NCBI RefSeq assembly: GCF_900215205.1
Contig: NZ_OBDY01000005.1
Location: 192,261-256,260 of the forward strand
Direction: 5' to 3'
DNA length: 64,000 nucleotides
Source of the DNA: Paractinoplanes atraurantiacus
GTDB lineage: Bacteria; Actinomycetota; Actinomycetes; Mycobacteriales; Micromonosporaceae
Shown here: positions 48,297 through 59,900 of the stretch, piece by piece
Layout of the letters: each line of letters starts with the position of its first letter
How positions within the stretch are numbered: the first letter of the stretch is position 1
The notes under the pieces: generated by a model
Databases searched by the model: none
Told to the model about the DNA's origin: nothing
What the model saw: the letters and a program-made list of their open reading frames with translations, nothing else
Program-made: the position numbers and the translations under genes

Positions 48297-48971
48297 GTGG
48301 GGGCTGGCGTGCGGATGCGTCCGGCTCGTCTCAATGGTGCTGTGGCCGGTCTCTTCGTGGTGGGCTCGTTCTGCTTTGCGGTGGGGTCGGTGCCGGGCTA
48401 TGTCAGCGTGGTGGGGGACGACGCTGATGCTTTGACGTATTTCGTCGGGTCGCTTTTCTTCACGGCGGCGTCGTTTCTGCAACTGGTTCAGGCTCAGACG
48501 CCGGGTGGGGACGGCGCGCAGCGGCTGGTGATGTGGGGGCCACGGCCGCATGATCGCAACTGGCTGGCCGCGGCCTTTCAGTTTCCGGGGACGATTCTGT
48601 TCAATGTCAGCACGCTTGTCGCGCTGGCCCACAATCTGTCGGTTCAGCAGCAGGACCGGCACGTGTGGCGGCCCGACATGTTCGGGTCGACGCTGTTCAT
48701 CATCTCCAGCGTCTTCGGGGTTCTCGCCGTCCGCGGGAGTCCAGCGCTGCCCCGGTGGATCGCCTGGCTCAACCTGAGCGGATCCGGCTTCTTCATGGCC
48801 GCGGCCCTGGCCGGCTACATCCTTCCCAGCTCCGGCGAAGTGCTCGACCTTCGGATCGACCTCGCCGGCACCCTGCTCGGCGCCCTCTGCTTCCTGATCG
48901 CCGCCGCGCTGCTGGTTCCCGCGCAGCGGCCCCGGCACGTCAAACCGCCCTTATCTGAGGAGAGCACATGA
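48297..48971 (+). CDS. YrhK-like membrane protein
   Basis: This 224-residue protein has about five to six membrane helices. Paired segments such as VGDDADALTYFVGSLFFTAA with SFLQL, and MFGSTLFIISSVFGVLAVRG, resemble the YrhK domain, seen twice. The start is uncertain among GTG 48297, GTG 48309 and ATG 48315, with no clear ribosome site. The stop overlaps the glutamate decarboxylase start by ATGA, so the two are co-translated. A role linked to decarboxylation or pH stress is inferred from this coupling only. Confidence 0.7.
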   Translation: MGAGVRMRPARLNGAVAGLFVVGSFCFAVGSVPGYVSVVGDDADALTYFVGSLFFTAASFLQLVQAQTPGGDGAQRLVMWGPRPHDRNWLAAAFQFPGTILFNVSTLVALAHNLSVQQQDRHVWRPDMFGSTLFIISSVFGVLAVRGSPALPRWIAWLNLSGSGFFMAAALAGYILPSSGEVLDLRIDLAGTLLGALCFLIAAALLVPAQRPRHVKPPLSEEST

Positions 48972-50326
48972 CCGGCACGGCCGACGCCGCCCTGTACGGC
49001 AACCGATTCGCCACCCACGAAGTGCCGACCCGAGAGTTCCCGGCGGAAGGGATGACGGCGCAGGACGCCTTCCGTCTCGTCGCCGAAGACCTGGCGTTGG
49101 AGGGCGATCCGGCGCGGAACCTGGCCACCTTCGTGACGACCTGGATGGAGCCGGAGGCGCAGCGGATCATCGCTGAGAACCTGCACCGCAACTTCATCGA
49201 CCACGCGGAGTATCCGCGGACGGCCGAGATCGAACAGCGGTGCATCCGGATGCTGGCCGACCTGTTCCACGCGCCGGGCGAGACCACCGGCGCGCGGACC
49301 CAGGGGTCGTCCGAGGCGATCATGCTGGGTGGGCTGTCACTCAAGTGGAACTGGCGCAAGCGCCGGGGCAACGCCCCGGCCGCCGTGCCCAACCTGGTCT
49401 TCGGCGGGGACGTGCACGTCGTGTGGGAGAAGTTCTGCCGCTACTTCGATGTGGAACCGCGGATCGTGCCGTTGCAGCCCGGCAAGTACACGATCGGGCC
49501 GGACGATGTGGAGCCGTTCATCGACGAGAACACGATCGGCGTCGCGGCCGTGCTGGGGACGACGTTCACCGGGCACAAGGACGACATCGCCGGGATCAAC
49601 GAACTCCTGCTGCGGATCAAGAGCGAGCGCGGGCTGGACGTGCCGCTGCACGTGGACGGGGCCAGCGGTGGCTTCGTGTGGCCGTTCCTCTACCCGGACA
49701 CGGCGTGGGACTTCCGGCTCGAACAGGTTCGGTCGATCAACGTGTCGGGACACAAGTTCGGGCTGGTCTATCCGGGCATCGGGTGGCTGATCTTCCGGGA
49801 GAGCGCCGACCTGGCCGATGAGCTGGTCTTCAAGGAAAACTACCTCGGCAAGACGGACTCGACCTTCACGCTGAACTTCTCGACCGGGTCGGCCATGGTG
49901 CTGGCCCAGTACTACAACCTGGTGCGCTACGGCCGGGCCGGATATGCGTACATCATGAAGAACATGCAGGTCAACGCCCGGGTGCTGGGCGAGAAACTGG
50001 CCAAGATGGGTCTGTTCGAGCTGATCGGGCCGGACGAGGAGCAGCTGCCGCTGGTGGCGTTCCGGCTGGCGAACCCCAACGGGTACGACGAGTTCGACCT
50101 GGCCTGGCAGTTGGCGGCCGAGCGGGGCTGGATGGTGCCGGCGTACACGCTCCCGCCGGACGCGCAGAACGTGACGATCATGCGCGCCCTGGTCAAGGAG
50201 ACGATGAGCCGCGAGCACGTCGACACGCTGGCCCGCGACATCGAGGAGGCGTGCGCGACGCTGGCCAGGAAGGGCGGCGCGCACGAGACCGAACGGAAGA
50301 AGATGATCACCGGACCCGGCCACTGA
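48968..50326 (+). CDS. Glutamate decarboxylase
   Basis: This 452-residue PLP enzyme of group II decarboxylates L-glutamate to GABA, consuming a proton. PLP-site features are HVDGASGGFVWPFL and the Schiff-base Lys in NVSGHKFGLVYPGIGW. The N-terminal region EVPTREFPAEGMTAQDAF and the motif GARTQGSSEAIMLGGL are typical of GadA/GadB. Length is normal. The ATG is preceded by GAGGAG. No glutamate/GABA antiporter is adjacent; instead it is coupled to a YrhK-like membrane protein. Confidence 0.95.
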   Translation: MTGTADAALYGNRFATHEVPTREFPAEGMTAQDAFRLVAEDLALEGDPARNLATFVTTWMEPEAQRIIAENLHRNFIDHAEYPRTAEIEQRCIRMLADLFHAPGETTGARTQGSSEAIMLGGLSLKWNWRKRRGNAPAAVPNLVFGGDVHVVWEKFCRYFDVEPRIVPLQPGKYTIGPDDVEPFIDENTIGVAAVLGTTFTGHKDDIAGINELLLRIKSERGLDVPLHVDGASGGFVWPFLYPDTAWDFRLEQVRSINVSGHKFGLVYPGIGWLIFRESADLADELVFKENYLGKTDSTFTLNFSTGSAMVLAQYYNLVRYGRAGYAYIMKNMQVNARVLGEKLAKMGLFELIGPDEEQLPLVAFRLANPNGYDEFDLAWQLAAERGWMVPAYTLPPDAQNVTIMRALVKETMSREHVDTLARDIEEACATLARKGGAHETERKKMITGPGH

Positions 50327-50330
50327 AGGG

Positions 50331-50975
50331 TCAGCCAAGGGCTCGTGGTGACTGACGGCTGTCGGTGAGGCTGTCGGCGATGGCTCTCAGGGTGCTCTCG
50401 ATGTCGGCGTCGGTCATGGAGGACCAGTTGGCCAGCATGTCGGTCAGGGCGGCCCGGAGGGACTCGAAGCGGCTCGGTGGCGGTGCCGGCTCGGCCAACT
50501 GGATCGACTCGAGGGCGGTTCGGGTGCCCATGACGACGAACTCGGCTGCCTGATGGCGTCCCTGTGAGATCAGGTTCAGCACCGCGTGCGGGACGTCGAT
50601 GGCGTCGGCGATCAGGCTGACCACGGCCGGGGTGAGGGCTGTCTCGGCCGAGGTGGTCAGGGCCGGCTCGGCACGCTTCGTCGGGGGCAGGGCCTCGTTC
50701 GGCTCCGCGTCGGTGACGGGGTCGACCGTGGGGCCGGCCAGGGCGGGGACGGCGCTCTTGGTCGGGGGCAGGCCGACCTGCGTCTGCGCGCGCATGCCGA
50801 TCACCGGCGTGGTCCGCTTGGTGGGTGCGGGCGGCCCCGACTTGCGGCCGACCGGTGTCCACTTCACCGCGGATACGGGAGTGGTGGTGGCGGCGGTGGC
50901 GCTCTTGGGCAGGGCCGGTGCTGTGGTCACCGTCTTGGGGTCCTTGGGCCGTCGGGCCCCGGAGATGTTCGGCAT
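50331..50975 (-). CDS. Unknown 214-residue protein downstream of the Tc-like toxin gene
   Basis: The first half (residues 1-115) is Pro/Thr/Lys/Ala-rich and contains repeated PPTK or PAPTK motifs (GPPAPTKRTTP, GLPPTKSAVPA, ALPPTKRAEPA), which suggests a disordered binding region. The second half is helical and more ordered (VVSLIADAIDVPHAVLNLIS, FESLRAALTDMLANWSSMTD). There is no signal peptide. The ATG at 50975 follows GGGAG and starts 12 bases after the stop of the 4,008-residue gene, so the two are probably co-transcribed. It could be a chaperone, adaptor or cargo for the toxin-like protein; nothing in the sequence decides. Confidence 0.72.
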   Translation of the reverse strand: MPNISGARRPKDPKTVTTAPALPKSATAATTTPVSAVKWTPVGRKSGPPAPTKRTTPVIGMRAQTQVGLPPTKSAVPALAGPTVDPVTDAEPNEALPPTKRAEPALTTSAETALTPAVVSLIADAIDVPHAVLNLISQGRHQAAEFVVMGTRTALESIQLAEPAPPPSRFESLRAALTDMLANWSSMTDADIESTLRAIADSLTDSRQSPRALG

Positions 50976-50987
50976 GGCTGCTCCCAA

Positions 50988-53900
50988 CTAGTGAGCTTGA
51001 TAGGTCAGAACTAGGCCTACGTTGTTCAGGGCGGCTCGGTCGCCGTCGAGGGTGAAGGACCACACGGCGCCGTCTCGGATGCTGAGGCCGGACGGGGCCA
51101 CGAGGGTGCCCGGGGGGAGCGGCTCCCCGTCGAGCTGGAGGCGGGCCGGAACGCCGTCGGTCAGGTCGTAGGCGGTCAGAACGCCGGTGATGCGACGGCC
51201 GGCCATGTCGGGGAACATGTTTGTGGTGAACGGCAGCTCCAACGCTCCGCCGCCCACAAACGAAGCCCACTCCGCCGGGAAGTCGCGCGCCACGTCGAAC
51301 AACCGGGCCGCCTGGTGCGGCTTCAGCATCGCCTTCACCGCCTCGGCGAACGACGCACCACCGGGCTCGGCCGTGTACCGCACGGTCAGCAGCACGTCGT
51401 ACGGGGAAACGGCCGCCGCCGACAGCGACAACCTCCAGGCCGACACCGCGCCCGTCCCCTCGAACGGCAGGTACCGCTCGTCGTCGTACCGAAGCTCGAA
51501 CATCCCGTTGTTCGACTGCCCCTGATCCACTTCGGACAGCACGATCTCCTGGCCACCGCGCCAGTCCCCGCGCACCGTCGACGGCGCCACTCCTTGAGGA
51601 TCGAGCAGATGCCGTACGGCCGAAGGGTCTGTTGACAGGACCGTCTGATGGGAGAGCTGGGTGAGCGTCGCGTTCAGCGCGAGCACCTGCCCCTCCGCGT
51701 CCATGAAGGTGACCGCGATCGTGCGCAGCTGACGCCGGTAGTGGCCCGGGAAGTCGCGGTCGAACAGGTTTTCGGTGAGGGCGAACTCCCCCGAGGCGCT
51801 CGACCGCAGGCTCAGCAGGGCCACCGGGTCGAGCTCGCTCAGCCACACCTGCCGGGTGATCTCCAGGCCGCGGCCGCCGTCGTCCAGGTGGGCGCGGCCG
51901 AGGCGGTCGAGGTCGACGCTCAGCGCCGCCCCGGCCAGCAGGCCGTTGCGCCGGCTCTCCCAGTACGCGGGCGCGATGAACCGCTCCTGCGAGCCGTGCT
52001 CGAACTGGTAGGCCCGCTCCGCCGCCGTCGCCGTGTCGTAGGCGAGCTGGTACGCCTGGAAGTACAGGCTCGACATGCGCCCGGCCATCCACGTGTACAG
52101 CTCGCTGCTGGCGAACTTCGCGCGCAGGAAGGTGGCCACCTCGTCCAGGCCGGCGATCTCCCGCTCGGCGATCTCAGCTTCGCGCCGGGCGATCGTCACC
52201 TCCTCGCTCGCCCCCGCGATCTGGTGGTCGAGCTGGAGCACCTCGCTGCGGGCGGTGGCCGCCTGCAACGTCCAGTCCTGGGTGAGCCGCTCGTGCTGGG
52301 CCTGCCGGCCGAGCGCCTCGCCCATCATGCTGAACGCCTCGCCGAGCGACTCGCTGGTCTCGGCGAACTTGTCCAGTGACTCGCCGGCCTGCTCGCCGCC
52401 GGTCTCCGAGCCGAGGATGAACGGGCCGAGCGAGAACTGCGGGACGATGTGCGCCAGCGCCGACGCGCCCTTGAGCACGCCCGCCGACAGGTGCAGGTTG
52501 CCGGCGTGCCGCATGGCCTCGAGCTCGGCCGTCTCCAGCACGGTGAGCCCGGTCGCCAGCAGCGTCTCGTAGTGGGTGATCCGTTCGGCCGCGGCCGTCC
52601 GGTTCACCGTGAGCTGGGCCAGGTTCTGCTCGGCGGCGCGGATGTGTGCGAGCCGGATGTCGCGGCCCATGGCCCGGATCGCCTGCTCCTGGCGGCTTTG
52701 CAGCAGCGACAGTTCTTCGGCGCTGCCGCGTTCGAGCACGCTGAGCAGCTCGCCGCCGAACTGGGTGAGCCGGTCGGCCAGCTCCCGGGCCTGGCGGTGG
52801 ACCGCGCCGAACCGCAGGTGGGGCACGGACGAGGCCGAGGCGGCGGCGATCTCGGCCGGGGCCGCGCCGTCGGCCACGCCGGCGACCAGGGCCGCCGCGT
52901 CCACCGGGGGCGCGAACAGCGGCAGCGAGCGGGCGACGCCGAGGATGTCCTGCGACGCCCGGATCTTGGCCAGGCGATCGTCGACCCGGTCCCAGTAGGC
53001 GGCGAACATCCGGTTCTCGCCGATGGTGAAGTACGGGTCGGCCAGCCCGGCGTGCACCTCGCCGGCGCCGGCCAGCAGAGTGCCGCCGCCGGTGAGGAAG
53101 CCGAGCACGTCCTGCTCGGTCAGCTCGGCCGCCGTGCGGGCCGGCAGCAGCCGGGTGGCCAGCCGCTCCGGGCGCTCGCCGAGCAGGTCGTGCGCCAGCA
53201 CGTAGAGCATCCGGGCCTCGTCCACCGTCTCCGGCGTGAACTGCCGGAACAGCATGTCACCCCAGTCGAGGAGATTGTCGATGTACGCCATCACGACGGC
53301 CCGCCGATAGGCGACCGGCCGCAGCCCGGCGACGGCGTGCGGGTCGAACGGGTCGTCCTGGTAGGCCCGCATCAGGCTCTCCCGGTCGCCGACGGCGTCG
53401 AACAGCGTGCCGGCCTCGACGGCGAGCAGGGTCGCCTCGCGGAACCGCTCGATCGCCTCGCGCCGGGCCGGGGTGATCGTCTTGACGGCTAGCATCGCCC
53501 GTACGGCGTCGGCTATGTCTTTGTGTTTCGACGGGTCGGTGATCGTGACCAGGGCGGCCTGCTCGGCCGGGGTCCTCGGGTCGCGGCTCTGCGCCACCGC
53601 CGGGGCCAGGTCGCGCAGCGCGGTCAGCACCGGGTCGAGGGCGGTCTGTGTCTTGGTGGTGGACGATCCGGCCTTGCGGACGCGGGTGAGCAGTTCGGCC
53701 AGCCCGTCGGCCAGCTCGCCCGGGTCGACCGACAGGAACGGCAGGAACCGCCAGCAGGAGCGCGGGTCGGTGGGGTCGAAGACGTACTCGTACCAGCGCC
53801 TCGCGTCCTCGAAACGCTGGGCCTGGTTGAGCGCCTGCGCGATGAGCACCGGCGCGTGGAAGAAGATCTCCCAGTAGTAGAGGCCGTTGGCGCTGCGGAA

Positions 53901-56900
53901 GTCGAGATGCGAGCCGCTGGGCAGCCGGTCGTCGTCGACCAGCTCACCGGAGACCCGGATGGCGGTGACGTCGGCCGCGTCGACACTCAGCGGCACCTCG
54001 TCGGTCTCCTGGGTGCTCAGGTCGAGCAGGGCGTCCACCCCGCCGGAGAGCAGCTTGCGGTTGAGCTCGGACGCGGTGCCGGTGGTCAGGCGGACGATCT
54101 CGAAGGGCAGGCGGGACAGCTCGTACGGGCGGGGGACGTCCAGGGTGGTGTCGTGCTTGACGTAGGAGTCGGGTCCCAGGAAGAAGATGCCGGGCAGGGC
54201 CGCGGTGAAGGCCGGCAGCTCGGCCCAGGCCCCGGCCACCGCCGTGAAGGCGGGCAGCCGGTTCGGCTCGGTGGCCGCGCTGATCCGGCAGTAGTCCGCG
54301 CCGCTGAAGAGGTAGAGGTCGGTGCCGCGCGGGAACACGGTGTCGATGACGCGGGGCAGCTTGGCCGGGTAGCCGTCGTCGATCAGCGCGGGCACGGTGT
54401 CGCCGTCGAGCGTGTACCGCACGTACTCGTCACCGCGGCTCAGATAGAGCTTGCCGCCGCCCACCCAGGCCGCGTCGACGGCCTGGGAGGTGAGGATGGC
54501 GCTGGGCACGTGGATCGGCCGCGTCACGTCCCGGCCGCGGGGGAAGCTCTGCACGTACTCGTTGCCGTCGTTGTCGAAGTAATACCTGGTCTGGCCGCGC
54601 CGGGCGACCACGTCGAACCGCCGGTTGATGACGATGCCGTCGCCTCTCGGGGCGCCGAACGGGGCACCGCGTTCGCGCTGGTCCGGATGTGGGAAGCGCA
54701 GCGAGCGCCCGCTGCCGATGAAGAAGGTGGCGTCGTCGGTCACCAGCGCCGTGCGGAGTGTGAAGGGCTCGGCATCGTGCGTCCACAGCTCGGTCAGCGG
54801 CCGGAGGGTGGCCGGCGCCTCCGAGGTGACCCAGCGGTCGCCGGAGACGAAATACTCCACGCCGTCCGGGGTGGCGAAGGCGACGTCGATCCGGCCCAGA
54901 TACGGGATCTGGTCGGGGTTTCCGTCGATGTCGCGGGGATAGCCGGGGTCGGGGCGCTCGAACGGGGTGCCGGTGAAGGCCACGTATTGCGTGCCGCTGA
55001 AGACGAAGGTGCGCTCGCCGCGGACCAGGACCGTGTCGACCACGCCGGGCGCGGTCAGCACCTGACGGGCCAAACCCCACCGTGGCGCTATCGGAGCCGT
55101 CTCCGAGCCGAGGCGCCACCTGTGTCCAGAATTATCGAAGAACATCCGACTGCCGCCGGGAAGGGCGACCGCCGCGTCGACCGCCGTCCACTCCGGACCG
55201 GGAGCGGGCAGGCCGTCCTCGTTGTCGACCAGGCGCAACTCGGGAGAGTCCTCCGGCGTCACGGTCACCGGGCGGCACAGGAAGCTGCCGCCCTTGTGGT
55301 CGACGCTGAACCAGGGCCACACGTCGGTGCCGGCGGGCGCGTCGAGGCGTACGACAGCGGCCGGGTCGACGGGATCGAGGAAGATCTGCGCGACCCGGTC
55401 GGCCGTGACGGCGTCCAGGTCGTCCTCCGCGTCCGCGGGCAGCTGGTCCGCGTACAACTCGGGATTGAGGTCGTAGAGCAGCCGCACGGGAGTCTCGGCC
55501 ACCGTGTAGGTGCACGAGGCCAGCACCGACATGCGGCCGGTGTCGGCTTTCATCCGGGGCAGGACCAGCAGCCGTACGCCGGAAATCGTCCCCTCGTGCA
55601 GCGGGCTGTCGCCGAGCGTCTGCTCCGGCACCCATCCGCCGGTCAGGTCCTGGAACGAGTAACGGATCCGGACCCGCTGGGTGGCCTTGGCGTCGACGAC
55701 GGTCTCGGTGATGGTCCAGAAGACGAAGACCCGCCCGAACGCGTGCACCGGATGCACCCGGTCGGCGTCGATGCGCACCCCCACCGGCTGCCACGGCTCC
55801 CAGGTCGCGGCCAGGTTCATCCGGCTGCCGAACTCGGCCCGGCGGTGGTAGTAGCGGCGCGGATCGGTCTTGGTGCGCCCGAACAGGATGAGCCGGCGCG
55901 GCCCGTCCACGAGCTGGTCCTTGGTGTAGACGTAGCCGCCGGCGATGGTGAGCCGGGAGACCTCGGTGTACTCGTCCAGATAGCGGCGATAGGCCCGGTC
56001 CACCGTCTCGGCCGTGATCTCCCCCTGGAGCAGGTCGCTCTCCAGGGCCTTGAAGGCGGGCGTACGGGCGGTGCGCAGCTCCGGGCGCAGGTAGTTCTCC
56101 GGGTAGAGGAAGACGGCCCGGTTGGCCTCCCACAGCCGGTAGGCCCGCATCCACGACCACCACTGCCGGATCCGCTCCCGGGTTTCCTCGTCGGAGGAGG
56201 GGTCCTCCAGGTTGAGCAGATAGCGGTGCAGGTAGAGCTGGACGGCCCCGATGCCCTCGCGGACCCGGGAGGTGACCTGCCCGCCGCCGGCCTGCACGTC
56301 GATCAGGAACCGGGCGAACAGCTCGTCCGGGCTGCCGCTCGCCGCCACCAGCGCGTCCCGGAGGGCCACGTTCAGCTCGTCGTGGAGGCGCTCGGTCAGC
56401 TCCTCGGTCAGGTAGGCGCCGTCGTGCAGCTTCGACGGGGCGACGCCGGTCCGCCGGGCCAGCGCGAAGATCCCGGCGGCGTGGGCCAGGAACTCCAGCT
56501 CCAGGCGATCGGTGTCATCGGCGAAGCGGGAGACGCGGCGGCACCAGCGCAGCTCGCCGGCGTCCCAGCCGAGCGCCTCGGCCACGTACGCGTAAGGGTC
56601 TTCCAGGGGTGGCGCATCGGGCGTGAAGGCGGGGCCGAGCCCGAGCGCGCGGTAGGAGGCGATCAGCCGCAGGTCGCTCAGCCGGTAGTCGGCGGTGTCG
56701 GCGAAGCGGTCGGCCACACGCTGCGGGAACGTGCGGTCCATCGCCGCATACCCGTCGCTGTAGCGCGCATAGCGGTCGCCGTGGACGAGGTAGGTGCGGC
56801 CGCGCAGGGTGAACGCGCCGTCCACGCGGTCGCTGAACTCCCAGTCCCCGGCGATCGGGCGCGGATAGCCGTCCTCGACCACATCCAGCTCGCCCAGCGG

Positions 56901-59900
56901 GTAGCGGACGTACTGGGTGCCGCTGAACGCGTACAGATCACCCGTCGGCGCGACGAAGGCGGCCTGCAAGCCGGTCTCGCGGAAGTCGTCGCGGGGCACG
57001 CCCCACGCGCCGGCCAGCGGCGCCACGGTGTTGTCGCGCGCGTACTGGCCGCCGGCGAACAGATAGGTGTCGCCGCCGCCCGGCGCCTGGAAGGCGGCGT
57101 CGATCTGGTGCCGGAAGCCGGGCGGCAGGCCGGGCAGGGCGGCGGCCAGCGTCAGCGGAAAGCCCTCGTCGACGTGTGAGTAGTCGTCGCCGGTGTAGCG
57201 GATCGCCTGGTCACCGCTGAACAGATACGTGTGCTCGGCGGTGACCAGCGCCGCGTCCACGCGACCCCGCTCGGCCACGGTGTTCCGGGCCCGCCCGAGA
57301 CGGCGTACGTCAAAGGTCGTGGTCTGGTCTTGCGAAAGCACATGGCAGGCGTCGGCGGCGAACAGGTAGACGTTGCGGTCGTTGCTCACGACGGCGTCGA
57401 TGTGGCCGGCCAGCTCGTCCAGGGCGTCCATCGGCAGCGCGGCGAACGGCGGCTCCTCGCGCAGATGATCGGCGATCGACCGCGGATAGCCGGGGTCGGT
57501 CCAGCGGTAGTCACTGGTGCTGTAGCGGCAGTACTGGCCGCCCGCGAACAGATAGGTGATCCCGTCGTGCGCGAACGCGGCGTCGATCCGCGTGAAGTCG
57601 TTTCCGGTCAGGCCCCAGTGGTCGCGGACCGGGCGGCGCTCGGCGAACACGCCGCCGGAGAAGCGGGTGAAGTCGGTGCCGAAGAAGAAGTACGTGGCCC
57701 CGTCGCGCCCGGTGAACGCGGTCCGCAGATCGCCGGTCGCGCCGATGCCGCGCCAGATGCGGGCCAGCGGCCGCGGCGCCGCCCACGTCCCGCTCGCCTC
57801 CTCGAAGGTGAGGCAGGTGTCGCCGATCAGCGCCAGCAGGTGCTCGCCGTTGGCCAGCACGGCGTCGGGCATGGTGAACCCGTCCGGCAGATAGTCGGGC
57901 GGGATGCCCCAGAAGTCGGCCCCGGCCATCTGCGGGAAGCCTTCGTCGGGCTCGTCGAGCTCCTTGCCGGAGTAGACGACGTAGCGACCGGACGGCTCGA
58001 ACAGATAGGTGACGCCGTCGTAGACATAGGCGAGCGCGACCTCGGTCAGCCCGGCGAAATGATCGGAGATCAAAAACGGTCCTTTGACGTACGCGCCGGC
58101 GTAGTCCAGCCCGTCGTAGACCACGAACTGGTCGCCGCTGAAGACGTACGTGCGCCCGTCGGCCGCCACGAACCCGGCGTCGACGGCGCTCTCGTGCCAC
58201 AGATTGTTGCGCGGCCGTCCCCACTCCTCGGCCAGCGGATAGGCGGCCTCGGCCGCGCTGTTCCAGCAGTTCGGGCCCTTGAAGATGTACGTGGTGCCGT
58301 CCGTGCCGTGCAGCACGGCGTCGATCTCGACGCGGTACTCGCCCGGCATCCCCCACAGTTGCCGCGGCTCCCGCGTGACCGACTCGACCAGGCCGCCCTC
58401 GATCGAGGTGTAGCGGCGCCAGCCGTAGTAGCCCAGCGAGAACAGCGCCCCGTCGTCGATGACCGCGCAGGCCGGCGTCTCGGCCATGACATTGTCGTAG
58501 CGCCGGTGCCGCGCCGTCGACACCACGTGGCAGTCGTCGCCGCTGATCAGGTAGACGTTGCCGCGGTCGGCGAAGGCGGCGTCGATCGTCTCCGGCGCCT
58601 CGAGCAGACCGGTCAGGCGCGGCTCCTCCGGCAGGCCGTCCAGCCGGCGCGGATAGCCGAGATCGACGACCCGGGCGTCGCCGGTGTAGCGGACGAACTG
58701 GTCGCCCGAGAAGAGGTACGTGTGCTCGCCCACGACCAGCGTGGCGTCCACCTGGCCGGTGCGTGCGAGGTGGTTGACCACAGTGCCCCAGAAGCCGGTG
58801 GTCGGTGCCGGGTAACGGTCGTCGAGCCGGTCGGACGAGTAGCGCGCGTAGTCGCTGCCGGCGAAGAAGTACGTGCGGCCGTCGATGCCGGTGCACGCGG
58901 CGCTCAGGGTCTCGAAGGGCAGGTCGTCCCACTGCTCGGCCAGCGGGCGCGGCGGCGTCCACCAGCGGCGCCGGCCGTCGAAGGTCGACACGGTGCCGCC
59001 GGTGACCAGGTGGACGCGGCCGTCGCCGGTGGTGAAGACGGCGGCGCCGCGCGACGGCAGCGGCGGGTTCCACCAGCTCTCGTCGAGCGGGCGCGGATAG
59101 CCGGGGTCTGGTTCGCCGTACTCGCGCCTGGAGTAGCGCACGTGGAAGCCGTCGGCGCCGGGATCGCAGCTCACCTCGAGGTGCTTCTCGGTGCGGGTGA
59201 CCGTGAGGCGCACTCCCCCGGTGGTCGTCAGCTGCCAGGGTGCGCTCACCGTCGTACCACCCAAGCCATGCTCTTCTAAAAGGCCGAGCAGCCGGCCAGG
59301 CAGACGCCCGGCCTCCAGCTCCGCCTCCACGTCCGGGTCCTTGGGAGTACGGAATAGCAGGCCGCCCTCGCCGAACAGATGGGTGGCGCCGTCCATCGTG
59401 AAGGCGGCGGTGACCCGGCGCAGCCCTCCCCAATCGGTCACGGCGCGCGGATAGCCGGAGTCGACAGCGGTGTAATCGGCGGCCGAATAGCGCACGTAAT
59501 GGTCGCCGCTGAACAGGTAGGTGCGCCCGTCCAGCCCGGTCAGGGCGGCGTCCACCTTGCCGCCGGGCAGGATCGGAATGAGCTTGCCCCAGCGCTCGGC
59601 GGTCGGCGCCGCGCTCGGCCCGTCCGGCTCCAGCGCGATGGTGCGGCCCTGCTTGAACAGGTGCACCACGCCCGCGGTGTCGGCGAAGGCCGCCTCGACG
59701 CCGCTGTCGAACCCGCCGGGCAGCTCGGTGCCGATCCGGCGCGGATAACCGTCGTCGGCGCCCAGATCGTCGTTCTCCACGCAGTTGCTCTGCCGGATCA
59801 CCTGGTCGCCGGCGAGGAGATACAGGGACGAGCCTTTGACGTACGCGGCGTCGAAGCGCTCCGGCTGCGGCACGCGACCCCAGACGCCGGCGATCGGCCG

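Noticed and set aside
53523..57179. Plus-strand frame of 1,218 codons within the giant gene
   Set aside because: It is antisense to the neuraminidase-like, hemopexin and pore regions, which have clear family motifs. The antisense product is repetitive only because the blades repeat.
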